Shown here in pieces: positions 40,276-48,620 of a stretch of DNA of 64,000 bases; within the stretch, counting starts at the first letter, position 1, and each line of letters opens with the position of its first letter. Source of the DNA: Streptomyces chartreusis (GTDB taxonomy: Bacteria; Actinomycetota; Actinomycetes; Streptomycetales; Streptomycetaceae); assembly GCF_008704715.1 (NCBI RefSeq), contig NZ_CP023689.1, positions 5,704,001 to 5,768,000 on the forward strand, read 5' to 3'. The notes beneath the pieces were generated by a model. That model was not told the origin of the DNA and did no database searches. It was given only the letters and a program-made list of their open reading frames with translations. A program made the translations under genes and the position numbers.

Positions 40276-41601
40276 TTGAGCACCGCCGCCGAGCCCCGCC
40301 CCACCGGTCAGGACCACCTCTGGTCGGTGGACGAGCACCTGGAGGACATCCTCACGACCGTCCGCCCCCTCGAACCCATCGAGCTGCAACTGCTCGACGC
40401 CCAGGGCTGCGTCCTGGTCGACGACGTCACGGTGCAGGTCTCCCTGCCGCCGTTCGACAACAGCTCCATGGACGGGTACGCGGTGCGGGTCGCGGATGTC
40501 GAGGGCGCCGGCGAGGAGTTCCCGGCGGTGCTCGAAGTCGTCGGCGACGTCGCGGCCGGCCAGGCCGACGCGCCCCAGGTGGGCCCCGGCCAGGCCGCCC
40601 GCATCATGACCGGCGCCCCGCTGCCGCCCGGCGCCGAGACCGTCGTTCCGGTGGAGTGGACCGACGGAGGACTCGGCGAGGGCCCGGTCACCGGGATGCG
40701 CGCCAGTAGCGCCGCCCCCGAGGGCGCGAGCGGCCAGGTGCACATCTACCGGCCCGCGAAGGCACGCGCGCACGTGCGCGCCAAGGGCAGTGACGTCAAG
40801 GCCGGTGACAAGGCCCTCGCGGCCGGCACCGTCCTCGGACCGTCGCAGATCGCCCTGCTCGCCGCCATCGGCCGCGGCACGGTACGGGTGCGCCCGCGCC
40901 CGCGCGTGGTCGTCATGTCCACCGGCAGCGAACTCGTCCAGCCCGACGAGCAGCTGGCCGAGGGCCAGATCTACGACTCCAACAGCTTCTCCCTGACCGC
41001 GGCCGCCCGTGACGCCGGCGCCATCGCCTACCGCGTGGGCGCCGTCGCGGACGACGCCGAGACGCTCCGGTCCACCGTCGAGGACCAGCTCGTGCGCGCC
41101 GACCTCATGGTCACCACCGGCGGCGTCAGTGTCGGGGCGTACGACGTGGTCAAGGAGGCGCTGTCGCACGTCGGCGACGAGGACGAGGCCGGCAGCGGCA
41201 TCGAGTTCCGCAAGCTGGCGATGCAGCCCGGCAAGCCCCAGGGCTTCGGCTCCATCGGCCCCGACCACACCCCGCTGCTCGCCCTGCCGGGCAACCCGGT
41301 GTCGTCGTACGTCTCCTTCGAGATCTTCGTGCGCCCCGCGATCCGCGCCCTGATGGGACTTCAGGACGTCCACCGGCCCCGCACGACCGCGAAGCTCACC
41401 GCCGACGAGGCGCTGACCTCGCCGAAGGGGCGCAGACAGTTCCTGCGCGGAAGCTACGCCGACGGCGAGGTGCGCCCGGTCGGCGGCGCCGGTTCCCATC
41501 TGATCGCGGCGCTCGCGCACGCGGACGCGCTGATCGTGGTCCCCGAGGACACCGAGACCGTCGAGCCCGGCACCGAGGTCGAGGTGGTCCTGCTCGGCTG
41601 A
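40276..41601 (+). CDS. glp: MoeA/gephyrin-like protein (Glp), molybdopterin molybdenumtransferase family
   Basis: The 441-residue protein has all MoeA domains: PPFDNSSMDGYAVR, MTGAPLPPGAETVVPVE, MSTGSELV, TTGGVSVGAYDVVKE (molybdopterin site), MQPGKPQGFG and LPGNPVSSYVSFEIFVRP. MoeA inserts molybdate into molybdopterin. In Corynebacterium the copy in the same galU-rimJ-glpR context (Glp) works instead in cell division with the membrane receptor GlpR, whose Streptomyces counterpart SepX is encoded 2 kb downstream. Either or both roles are possible here. The start is a TTG at 40276. Confidence 0.9.
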   Translation: MSTAAEPRPTGQDHLWSVDEHLEDILTTVRPLEPIELQLLDAQGCVLVDDVTVQVSLPPFDNSSMDGYAVRVADVEGAGEEFPAVLEVVGDVAAGQADAPQVGPGQAARIMTGAPLPPGAETVVPVEWTDGGLGEGPVTGMRASSAAPEGASGQVHIYRPAKARAHVRAKGSDVKAGDKALAAGTVLGPSQIALLAAIGRGTVRVRPRPRVVVMSTGSELVQPDEQLAEGQIYDSNSFSLTAAARDAGAIAYRVGAVADDAETLRSTVEDQLVRADLMVTTGGVSVGAYDVVKEALSHVGDEDEAGSGIEFRKLAMQPGKPQGFGSIGPDHTPLLALPGNPVSSYVSFEIFVRPAIRALMGLQDVHRPRTTAKLTADEALTSPKGRRQFLRGSYADGEVRPVGGAGSHLIAALAHADALIVVPEDTETVEPGTEVEVVLLG

Positions 41602-41687
41602 GCGGCCCCGCTTGGCGGTACCGTGTCGCGCACAGCAGGCCCGTGCGCCGCACCGCGACGGGCCCGGACCGGGAGCGCCACACGAGC

Positions 41688-42182
41688 ATGAGCACGCACG
41701 ACCGACCCACGCAGGACCGCCTCACGCACATCGACGACGCGGGCGCCGCCCGCATGGTCGACGTCTCCGGGAAGGACGTGACCGCGCGGACCGCCCGCGC
41801 CAGCGGACGCGTCCTCGTCTCACCCCGCGTGATCGAGCTGCTGCGCGGCGAGGGGGTCCCCAAGGGCGACGCCCTCGCCACCGCGCGCATCGCGGGCATC
41901 ATGGGCGCCAAACGCACCCCGGACCTCATCCCGCTGTGCCACCCGCTCGCGCTCTCCGGTGTGAAACTGGACCTGTCGGTCGCGGACGACGCCGTGGAGA
42001 TCCTGGCCACCGTGAAGACCACGGACCGCACGGGCGTCGAGATGGAAGCCCTCACCGCCGTCTCCGTCGCGGCGCTGACCGTGATCGACATGGTGAAGGC
42101 GGTCGACAAGGGAGCGGTCATCACGGACGTACGGGTGGAGGAGAAGACGGGCGGCAAGTCGGGCGACTGGAGCCGGGCATGA
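41688..42182 (+). CDS. moaC: Cyclic pyranopterin monophosphate synthase
   Basis: The 164-residue protein has LTHIDDAGAARMVDVSGKDVTAR at the start (in parts), GIMGAKRTPDLIPLCHPL with the active-site His region, and TGVEMEALTAVSVAALTVIDMVKA. It forms cyclic pyranopterin monophosphate from the MoaA product in molybdenum cofactor synthesis. The ATG at 41688 has GGGAG about ten bases upstream. Its stop overlaps the next gene start (ATGA). Confidence 0.95.
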   Translation: MSTHDRPTQDRLTHIDDAGAARMVDVSGKDVTARTARASGRVLVSPRVIELLRGEGVPKGDALATARIAGIMGAKRTPDLIPLCHPLALSGVKLDLSVADDAVEILATVKTTDRTGVEMEALTAVSVAALTVIDMVKAVDKGAVITDVRVEEKTGGKSGDWSRA

Positions 42183-42715
42183 CACGGGACGCGTCGATCG
42201 GCGGTGCACTGCTCGCGCCGTACAGCGCCCTCGTGGTCACCGCCTCGAACCGGGCCGCCGCCGGGGTCTACGAGGACAAGGGCGGCCCGCTGATCGTGCA
42301 CGGCCTCAAGGGCTTCGGCTTCGCGGTCGACGGCCCGCAGGTCGTGCCCGACGGCGACCCGGTCACCGCCGCCCTGCGCGCCGGTGTGGATGCCGGGTAC
42401 GACGTCATCGTCACCACCGGCGGCACCGGCATCTCGCCCACCGACCGCACCCCCGAGGCGACCCGCGAGGTGATCGACCACGAGGTGCCTGGCATCGCGG
42501 AGGCCATCCGGGCGTTCGGCCGGGAGAAGGTGCCGACCGCGGCGCTGTCCCGGGGCCTGGCCGGCGTGGCGGGGCGCACCTTGATCGTGAACCTGCCCGG
42601 CTCCAGCGGCGGTGTGAAGGACGGACTGGCCGTCCTCGAGCCCCTCCTGACCCACGCCGTCGACCAGCTCCGCGGCGGCGACCACCCCAGACCGAGCAGC
42701 GGGGGTGCGAGCTGA
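42179..42715 (+). CDS. mog: MogA/MoaB-family molybdopterin adenylyltransferase
   Basis: The 178-residue protein has ALVVTASNRAAAGVYEDKGGPLI at the start (in parts), VIVTTGGTGISPTDRTPEAT (molybdopterin-binding motif) and LIVNLPGSSGGVKDGLAVLEPLL. It activates molybdopterin by adenylation before metal insertion by MoeA. It overlaps moaC by four bases, so translation is coupled. Confidence 0.92.
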   Translation: MTRDASIGGALLAPYSALVVTASNRAAAGVYEDKGGPLIVHGLKGFGFAVDGPQVVPDGDPVTAALRAGVDAGYDVIVTTGGTGISPTDRTPEATREVIDHEVPGIAEAIRAFGREKVPTAALSRGLAGVAGRTLIVNLPGSSGGVKDGLAVLEPLLTHAVDQLRGGDHPRPSSGGAS

Positions 42716-42735
42716 ACAGCCCATCCTGGCCCGTC

Positions 42736-43383
42736 GTGCTGGGGGACGGCGACATCGTCCTCCGGCCGATAAAGATGCGCGACCAGCGGGCCTGGCGCGA
42801 GGTCAACCGACGCAACCGGGACTGGCTGCGCCCGTGGGAGGCGACGATTCCGCCGCCCACGCCCAGCGGGCCGATCGCGCACCGGCCGACCTACCGTCAG
42901 ATGGTCCGGCACCTGCGCTCCGAGGCGGGCGCGGGCCGGATGCTGCCGTTCGTCATCGAGTACCAGGGGCGGCTGGTGGGGCAGTTGACCGTCGCCGGGA
43001 TCACCTGGGGCTCGATGTGTTCCGGGCATGTCGGCTACTGGGTGGACGAGTCGGTGGCGGGCCGCGGCGTGATGCCCACGGCGGTGGCGCTTGTCGTGGA
43101 CCACTGTTTCCGGACCGTTGGTCTGCACCGCATCGAGGTCTGCATTCGCCCGGAGAACGGGCCGAGCCGCCGGGTCGTGGAGAAACTCGGATTCCGCGAG
43201 GAGGGGCTGCGGCCGCGATATCTCCACATCGACGGAGCGTGGCGCGACCATCTCGTGTTCGCGCTCACCGCGGAAGAGGTCCCGGAAGGGCTGCTGGGCC
43301 GCTGGCGGCGGACCCGCTCGCAGAAGGCGCCGCACTCGAACCCGCAGAACACCCGGCAGAACCCGCAGGGGAATCCCGCCTAG
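42736..43383 (+). CDS. RimJ/RimL-type GNAT acetyltransferase
   Basis: The 215-residue protein has the RimJ-like GDGDIVLRPIKMRDQRAWREV start, the acetyl-CoA segment YWVDESVAGRGVMPTAVALVVDHCF, and HRIEVCIRPENGPSRRVVEKLGFREEG, seen in parts. RimJ acetylates N-termini of proteins such as ribosomal S5. It holds the place between the molybdopterin genes and sepX, as in the conserved actinobacterial cluster. The GTG at 42736 has no ribosome site; translation may really begin at a CTG at 42712 that overlaps the mog stop. Confidence 0.88.
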   Translation: MLGDGDIVLRPIKMRDQRAWREVNRRNRDWLRPWEATIPPPTPSGPIAHRPTYRQMVRHLRSEAGAGRMLPFVIEYQGRLVGQLTVAGITWGSMCSGHVGYWVDESVAGRGVMPTAVALVVDHCFRTVGLHRIEVCIRPENGPSRRVVEKLGFREEGLRPRYLHIDGAWRDHLVFALTAEEVPEGLLGRWRRTRSQKAPHSNPQNTRQNPQGNPA

Positions 43384-43440
43384 TGCGGAAGTGACTCCGG
43401 AAATTGAATAAGTGTTCGAAATTGATCGCCGGATGACCGC

Positions 43441-43467
43441 CTCGGGGCATTAAATTCGCGCCCCGAG
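43441..43467 (+). terminator. Hairpin after the galU-rimJ transcript
   Basis: CTCGGGGC and GCCCCGAG form an 8-bp stem with an 11-base AT-rich loop, 57 bp after the rimJ-like stop. It separates the operon from sepX. Confidence 0.5.
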
Positions 43468-43579
43468 CGGGCTGCTGATCGCATCGGTCACAAAAAAAGT
43501 TCGAAATATCAGCCAGATCGTGCGACACACCGGCTCAATTGGCGGATGGCCTCACGCAAACCCCTCTACCGTGTGAGAC

Positions 43580-44899
43580 GTGAGCAGCAGCGGCCTCATC
43601 TACGCAGTCATTGTCGGGGCCTGGGCCGCCTACTTGGTGCCGATGTGGCTCCGTAGGCAGGACGAGCTGAACGAGGCCCGTCCGACGGAACGCTTCAGCA
43701 CAGCCATCCGGTTGCTGTCCGGACGGGCGGGGATGGAGCGCCGGTACGCCAAGGACCTGCGCGCGCGCTCCACCGCCGAGGGGGAGCCCAGCGCCGACGA
43801 CCCGGGCGACGTCACCGAGTCGGTGGACGTCCGGGCCTTCGCCATGCCTCCGACCCGTCCGCAGACCCAGGCGACGGCTCAGGCGCAGGCATCCACACGC
43901 CCGGACCCGGCGCGAGAACCCGCCCGCGAACCGGCGCCCAAGGCACCGGCCAAGCCGGCGTCCGAACGCACCGGCGCGGCGGCCAGGCCGTCGCCCGAGC
44001 GGACCGGCGGACCCGCGGCAGCCTCCCCTGAAGGGGCACGCAAGCGGGTGCCGGCGGCCCGGCGTCCCCCCTCCGGGGAAGCGGCGGCGGCCGCGGCACG
44101 AGCCCGGCGCACGAAGGCCCTCGCCCGCCGCAGGCGCACCACCGTCGTGCTCTTCCTCGCCTTCACCCTCGGCGCGATCGTCGCCGCGGTCGGCGGACTC
44201 GCGTTCCTGTGGGCGCCCGGCATCCCCGCCCTGCTGCTCAGCGGCTACATCGCGTATCTGCGGTCGCAGGAGCGCCGCCGCTTCGCCTACCAGATGGACC
44301 GGCGCCAGGCCGAGGCCGCCGCCCAGCGGCTGCGCGAGCACGCACGCCAGTCCCGACGCCGCGGGAGCGCCGACGCCGGGGTCGGCGCCGACGAGCCCGA
44401 CGAGGGGCCCGAACCAGGCACCGAGACCGGGATGTCCGCCCTCGCCGCGGACCGGCGCGCCCTCGTCGAGCAGACCGATCACGCCGAGTGGGTCGACCAG
44501 CAGCGCGAGCGGCAGCGCCGGCCCGGCCACGGCGACAGCTGGGACCCGGTCCCGGTGCCGCTGCCGACGTACGTGACGGCACCGGTCGCGCCCCGCGCCT
44601 CCTCCGACGTGGACCTCGGCGCGCCGGACGCCTGGAGCTCGGCACGGTCGAGCTCCGTCGCCCGGGACCGCGAGACGGGCGCCGAAGGCGCTGACGACGC
44701 CGCGCACGAGGCACAGTCGGCACGCGGCGACGACAAGGGCGAGAAGGACGGCCGCGGCGACGGCCTCCCGCGCGCCCGCACCCGCTCGCGCGGCGGGAAC
44801 CCCACGGGCGCCTCCGCCCGCCGGGCACGCGAACGGGGCCGTACGCCGCTGTTCGACCAGTACGAGGACGGCGACCGGCCGCGCGCCGCGAACGAGTGA
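43580..44899 (+). CDS. sepX: SepX/GlpR-type membrane division protein
   Basis: The 439-residue protein has an N-terminal membrane segment (GLIYAVIVGAWAAYLVPMWLRR in parts), a basic region RFSTAIRLLSGRAGMERRYAKDL, a long Pro/Ala-rich disordered stretch (about 85-175), two close helices (VVLFLAFTLGAIVAAVGGLAFL and the following PGIPALLLSGYIAYLR, in parts) and a charged tail. Position and layout match actinobacterial SepX/GlpR, which acts in septation and, in Corynebacterium, is the receptor of Glp. The GTG at 43580 is preceded by TACCGT, suggesting a near-leaderless message. Confidence 0.85.
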   Translation: MSSSGLIYAVIVGAWAAYLVPMWLRRQDELNEARPTERFSTAIRLLSGRAGMERRYAKDLRARSTAEGEPSADDPGDVTESVDVRAFAMPPTRPQTQATAQAQASTRPDPAREPAREPAPKAPAKPASERTGAAARPSPERTGGPAAASPEGARKRVPAARRPPSGEAAAAAARARRTKALARRRRTTVVLFLAFTLGAIVAAVGGLAFLWAPGIPALLLSGYIAYLRSQERRRFAYQMDRRQAEAAAQRLREHARQSRRRGSADAGVGADEPDEGPEPGTETGMSALAADRRALVEQTDHAEWVDQQRERQRRPGHGDSWDPVPVPLPTYVTAPVAPRASSDVDLGAPDAWSSARSSSVARDRETGAEGADDAAHEAQSARGDDKGEKDGRGDGLPRARTRSRGGNPTGASARRARERGRTPLFDQYEDGDRPRAANE

Positions 44900-44983
44900 C
44901 CCGCCCCCGCGGCGAGCAGGCGGCCGACCAGGAACGGATTTCCAAGCAGGCCGATCGGGGTGCTAAAGTTTCACTCGTTGCAA

Positions 44984-45057
44984 GGGCCTGTGGCGCAGTC
45001 CGGTAGCGCACCTCGTTCGCATCGAGGGGGCCAGGGGTTCAAATCCCCTCAGGTCCA
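44984..45057 (+). tRNA. tRNA-Ala (anticodon CGC)
   Basis: A full cloverleaf is present: acceptor GGGCCTG with CAGGTCC, D-arm GCGCAG...CGGTAGCGC, anticodon stem CCTCG/CGAGG with loop TTCGCAT, and T-arm AGGGG, TTCAAAT, CCCCT. The discriminator is A and CCA is not encoded. A terminator follows within 40 bp. Confidence 0.92.
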
Positions 45058-45095
45058 CAGCAACGACTCCCCGGGGAAACCCGGGAGTTGGCGAG

Positions 45096-45129
45096 ATCCC
45101 GTCCGATCGGTTGATCGGGCGGGATTTTT
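45096..45129 (+). terminator. Intrinsic terminator after tRNA-Ala
   Basis: ATCCCGTCCGATC and GATCGGGCGGGAT form a 13-bp stem with one G-T pair and a GGTT loop, followed by TTTTTGTTGT. Confidence 0.85.
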
Positions 45130-45170
45130 GTTGTGCTCAAGAGGCCGAGAGCCCAGTCCTGAGGGGGAGC

Positions 45171-46400
45171 GTGGAGAAGACCGCCGCACCGTTACCGACC
45201 GGGCGCACGACACTGCTGCGGACAGCCGCCTTCCGGCGGTTCGTGACCGCCAGTCTGATCTCGGCCACCGGGTCCGCGATGGCACCCCTCGCGCTCGCCT
45301 ACGCCGTGATCGGCGAGGGCGGCGGAGCCGGCGACCTCGGTGTGGTGCTCGCCACAAACACCGTTCCCACCATCGTCTTCCTCGTCATGGGCGGCGTGCT
45401 CGCGGACCGCATGTCCCGCAGCCGCATGCTCTTCCTCGGCAATCTGCTGGCGGCCGCCGCCCAGGGCTCGCTCGCCGTGATCGTCGCCCTGGGGCAGGCG
45501 ACGACGACCTCGGTCGCCGTCTGCGGCTTCGTCTCCGGGACGGCCGTCGCCTTCACCGTGCCCGCCAACCAGGGGACCGTGGCGCAGATCGTGCCCGCGG
45601 AGCACTTGCAGCAGGCCAACGCCGTACTGCGGCTGCCCGGCAACGCCGTCAAAGTGCTCGGGCCGGCCGTCGGCGGCATCGTCGTCGCGGTCAGCGGCCC
45701 GGCCTGGGCGCTGGCCTGGGACGCGCTCACCTTCGCCGTCGCCGCCGTCCTGCTGCTCGGGCTGCGCCTGGACGCGCCCGTCACCGTCACCGGCGCGCTG
45801 ACCGATCTGCGCGAGGGATGGACGGGCTTCTGGTCGCGGACCTGGCTGTGGACCTATACGGCCGCAGGGAGCGTCCTCGTCGCCGCGTGGCTCGCGGGGT
45901 TCCAGCTGCTGGGCCCCGTCGTCGCGGCGCAGCGGTACGCGGGAGCGCGTGACTGGGGGCTGGTGCAGGGGGCGTTCGCGGCCGGGCTGCTGGCCGGGAC
46001 GCTGGTGTGCCTGCGCTGGCGGCCGTACCGGCTGCTGGCCGTGGCCGTCGCGGGCGGCGCGCCCCTGGCCGCGCCGCTGCTCGCGATGGGGTGGGGACTG
46101 CCGCTGCCCTGGGTCCTGTTGGCCACGCTGCTCGCCGGGATCGGGCTCGACGTGGCCATCGTCGCCTGGGCGACGGCGTTTCAGCAGCATGTGCCGCAGG
46201 GTGAGTTGGGGCGGCTCGGCGCGTTCAACAGCGTCGGCGAGCGGCTGGCGATTCCGCTCGGCTACCTGCTGACCGCGCTCGCGGCCGGACTGTGGGACAA
46301 CCGGACCGTGCTGGTGGCGTGCGCCGGGCTCGTCGTGGCCGCGGTCGTCCTCAACCTGTGCGTGCGGGACGTGTACCGCATCAACGCGACCGGGAAGTGA
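45171..46400 (+). CDS. MFS transporter, enterobactin-exporter-like family
   Basis: The 409-residue protein has about 12 helices, beginning RFVTASLISATGSAMAPLALAYAVI in parts. It has a motif-A-like GGVLADRMSRSRML and FTVPANQGTVAQIVPAEHLQQANAVL, marks of the MFS_3 group that includes enterobactin and macrolide exporters. The GTG at 45171 has GGGGGAG directly upstream. It is alone on its strand between tRNA-Ala and a convergent acetyltransferase. The substrate is unknown. Confidence 0.87.
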   Translation: MEKTAAPLPTGRTTLLRTAAFRRFVTASLISATGSAMAPLALAYAVIGEGGGAGDLGVVLATNTVPTIVFLVMGGVLADRMSRSRMLFLGNLLAAAAQGSLAVIVALGQATTTSVAVCGFVSGTAVAFTVPANQGTVAQIVPAEHLQQANAVLRLPGNAVKVLGPAVGGIVVAVSGPAWALAWDALTFAVAAVLLLGLRLDAPVTVTGALTDLREGWTGFWSRTWLWTYTAAGSVLVAAWLAGFQLLGPVVAAQRYAGARDWGLVQGAFAAGLLAGTLVCLRWRPYRLLAVAVAGGAPLAAPLLAMGWGLPLPWVLLATLLAGIGLDVAIVAWATAFQQHVPQGELGRLGAFNSVGERLAIPLGYLLTALAAGLWDNRTVLVACAGLVVAAVVLNLCVRDVYRINATGK

Positions 46401-46404
46401 CCGC

Positions 46405-46881
46405 TCACAGCGCCTTGGCGAAGCACAGGCTCAGGTCGTGGAAGCGGTAGTAGCCGAACTTCCCGCACGGCTCGTAGCCGCTCGACCTGTACAGGGCCAC
46501 CGCCTCCGGCTGCTTGGCGCCGGTCTCCAGCACCATGCGGATACGGCCCGCCGTCCGGGCGTCGTCCTCCAGCGCCGCCAGGATGCGTCTCGCCAGGCCC
46601 CGGCCGCGCATCGCCTCGACGACGTACATGCGCTTGAGCTCGGCGTCCCCGTTCTGGTTGCCCTCGCCGTTGTCGTCCTGGGCCCGCCAGCCGCCGGACG
46701 CGACCGGGGTGCCCGCCTCGTCGTACGCGATCAGGTACAGGCCGTTCGGCGGGTCGAAGTCGGTCGTGGCGAGGGGCGTGGCGTCGCCGTCGTCGCCGTA
46801 GCGGACCGCGTACTCGGCCTGGACCTGGTCGCTGAGCTTGACGGCGTCCGGGTGGTCGAAGGGGACGTGCTGTATATGCAT
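46405..46881 (-). CDS. GNAT-family N-acetyltransferase
   Basis: The 158-residue protein has the GNAT core: LKRMYVVEAMRGRGLARRILAALEDDAR with the acetyl-CoA R-G-x-G-L-A loop, MVLETGAKQPEAVALYRSSGYEPCGKFGYY in parts. Its substrate cannot be told. It is convergent with the MFS gene, with the stops four bases apart, and divergent from xthA. Confidence 0.88.
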   Translation of the reverse strand: MHIQHVPFDHPDAVKLSDQVQAEYAVRYGDDGDATPLATTDFDPPNGLYLIAYDEAGTPVASGGWRAQDDNGEGNQNGDAELKRMYVVEAMRGRGLARRILAALEDDARTAGRIRMVLETGAKQPEAVALYRSSGYEPCGKFGYYRFHDLSLCFAKAL

Positions 46882-46955
46882 GCTGGCTACCGTATATCAA
46901 TTCAAGATCAAGAGGTTCCAATATCGGACACCGTCCAGTGTGCCGGTAGGGTGCC

Positions 46956-47762
46956 GTGGTGCTCACTGTGACCTCTGTGAATGTGAACGGGCTGCGGGCC
47001 GCCACGAAGAAGGGCTTCGTGGAGTGGCTCGCCGGTACCGACGCCGATGTGCTGTGCCTTCAGGAGGTGCGCGCGGAGCCGGAGCAGCTGCCCGAGCATG
47101 TCCGTACGCCCGACGGCTGGCACGTCGTGCACGCGCCCGCCGCCGCCAAGGGGCGCGCCGGCGTCTCCCTCTACACCCGCCGTGAGCCGGACCGGATCCA
47201 GGTCGGATTCGGTTCGAGCGAGTTCGACGGCAGCGGGCGCTACGTCGAGGCCGACCTGCCGGGTGTGACGATCGCCTCGCTCTACCTGCCCTCCGGCGAG
47301 GTCGGCACCGAGCGCCAGGACGAGAAGGTCCGCTTCATGGGCGAGTTCCTGGCCCACCTGAAGGACCTGCGCGAGCGCGCCGCCGCCGACGGCCGCGAGG
47401 TCCTCGTCTGCGGCGACTGGAACATCGCCCACCAGCGGGCCGACCTGAAGAACTGGCGCGGCAACACCAAGAACTCCGGTTTCCTGCCGGAGGAACGCGA
47501 CTGGCTGACCGAGGTCTTCGACCCTTCGGCGGGCGGCTATGTCGACGTCGTGCGGTCGCTGCATCCGGATGTGGAGGGGCCGTACTCCTGGTGGTCGTAC
47601 CGGGGGCGGGCCTTCGACAACGACACCGGATGGCGCATCGACTACCACGTGGCGACGCCGGGTCTCGCCGCGCGGGCGCTCAAGGGCCATGTCGAGCGCG
47701 CGGCGACGCATGCGGAGCGGTGGTCGGACCATGCGCCGGTGACGGTGGTCTACGACCGCTGA
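46956..47762 (+). CDS. xthA: Exodeoxyribonuclease III
   Basis: The 268-residue protein has the endonuclease/exonuclease/phosphatase fold: TVTSVNVNGLRAATKKGF, DVLCLQEVRAE (metal Glu), GRAGVSLYTR, VCGDWNIAHQRADLKN (catalytic Asp, Asn), GWRIDYHVATPGL and WSDHAPVTVVYDR (catalytic His). It cuts abasic sites in base excision repair. A TAGGGT box lies close to the GTG start at 46956, so the message may be leaderless; GTG 46959 is an equal alternative. Confidence 0.92.
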   Translation: MVLTVTSVNVNGLRAATKKGFVEWLAGTDADVLCLQEVRAEPEQLPEHVRTPDGWHVVHAPAAAKGRAGVSLYTRREPDRIQVGFGSSEFDGSGRYVEADLPGVTIASLYLPSGEVGTERQDEKVRFMGEFLAHLKDLRERAAADGREVLVCGDWNIAHQRADLKNWRGNTKNSGFLPEERDWLTEVFDPSAGGYVDVVRSLHPDVEGPYSWWSYRGRAFDNDTGWRIDYHVATPGLAARALKGHVERAATHAERWSDHAPVTVVYDR

Positions 47763-47810
47763 GTGCTCCGCGACGGCCGTGATGTGTCGTCGTTCGGGTG
47801 CGGCGCCGTG

Positions 47811-47846
47811 GGGGCTGGTCGCGCCGTTCCCCGCGCCCCTTGGGGG
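47811..47846 (+). repeat. GCAGTTCCCCGCGCCCCT repeat, copy 3 (variant)
   Basis: GGCTGGTCGCGCCGTTCCCC followed by GCGCCCCTTGGGGG matches copy 1 with one change (GCCGTT for GCAGTT). It fills the gap between the convergent xthA and MerR genes. Confidence 0.75.
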
Positions 47847-47848
47847 CG

Positions 47849-48487
47849 CTACTGCTTGCGCAGTCGGCGGTCCAGTGCCAACGACAGTTCTGCCTCCACC
47901 ACGCTTCGGGCCAGGGGGCGCAGGCGGTGGAGGTCGTCCTCGTGGGCGTGGCGGAGGACCAGTTCGGCGAACATTTCTGCCAGGGCGTCCACGTGTTCGC
48001 GGACTCGTTTGCCGGCGGACAGGACCTCGGCGAGGGGGATGCCCTCGCGGACCAGGGCCGAGGAGACGTCGAGCAGGCGGCGGCTGATGTGGACGATCTC
48101 GTCGCCGTCGGTGCCCAGGTAGCCGAGGTCCAGGGCGGCGGCCAGGTTCTCCGGGGTGACCTGGCCCTCGAAGCGGGCGGCGAGTTCCTCGGGGGTGAGG
48201 CGGACCGGCTCCTCCTCGGTCGGCGTGACGCCGAGGACGTCGGCGACGTCGCGGCCGTTGTCGAGGGCCTCTGCCAGTTCCGCGATGCCGGTGAGGGTGT
48301 GGCCCCGCTCCAGCAGGGCCGCGATGGTGCGCAGCCGGGCCAGGTGGTGTTCGTCGTACCAGGCGATGCGGCCCTCGCGGCGCGGTGGCGGGATCAGCTT
48401 GCGTTCTCGGTAGAAGCGCAGGGTGCGCACCGTTATGCCGGCCAGCCGGGCGAGCTCCTCCATGCGGTATTCACGCTTCTCGGTCAC
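47849..48487 (-). CDS. MerR-family transcriptional regulator
   Basis: The 212-residue protein has the MerR winged helix at its start (REYRMEELARLAGITVRTLRFYRERKL in parts, then GRIAWYDEHHLARL) and a long helical C-terminal domain instead of a metal-binding tail, so it probably senses an organic compound. It is divergent from the monooxygenase operon, and two TACCG-n-CGGTA dyads lie between them. It likely controls that operon. Confidence 0.88.
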   Translation of the reverse strand: MTEKREYRMEELARLAGITVRTLRFYRERKLIPPPRREGRIAWYDEHHLARLRTIAALLERGHTLTGIAELAEALDNGRDVADVLGVTPTEEEPVRLTPEELAARFEGQVTPENLAAALDLGYLGTDGDEIVHISRRLLDVSSALVREGIPLAEVLSAGKRVREHVDALAEMFAELVLRHAHEDDLHRLRPLARSVVEAELSLALDRRLRKQ

Positions 48488-48504
48488 CCCGGCACCTTAA
48501 ATCG

Positions 48505-48547
48505 TACCGGCGGTAACTTTCCTCGCCCCACCCCCTACCGGTCGGTA
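48505..48547. promoter_or_regulatory. Twin dyads between MerR and the monooxygenase operon
   Basis: TACCGGCGGTA (48505-48515) and TACCGGTCGGTA (48536-48547) are two palindromes with the same TACCG/CGGTA arms, 31 bp apart, in the 133-bp divergent gap. They are the best binding sites for the MerR protein. Confidence 0.55.
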
Positions 48548-48620
48548 CGGACCTCCTCTACTCTCCCCATTGCGCCAGTGTTCACTGGCATGGTTCCGGT
48601 TCGAGTGTGGAGGCACAGGC

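Noticed and set aside
39276..40304. Upstream extension of the 5-FTHF cyclo-ligase frame
   Set aside because: The added part is antisense to galU and has shadow composition. The TTG with a good ribosome site at 39275 gives the right family length.
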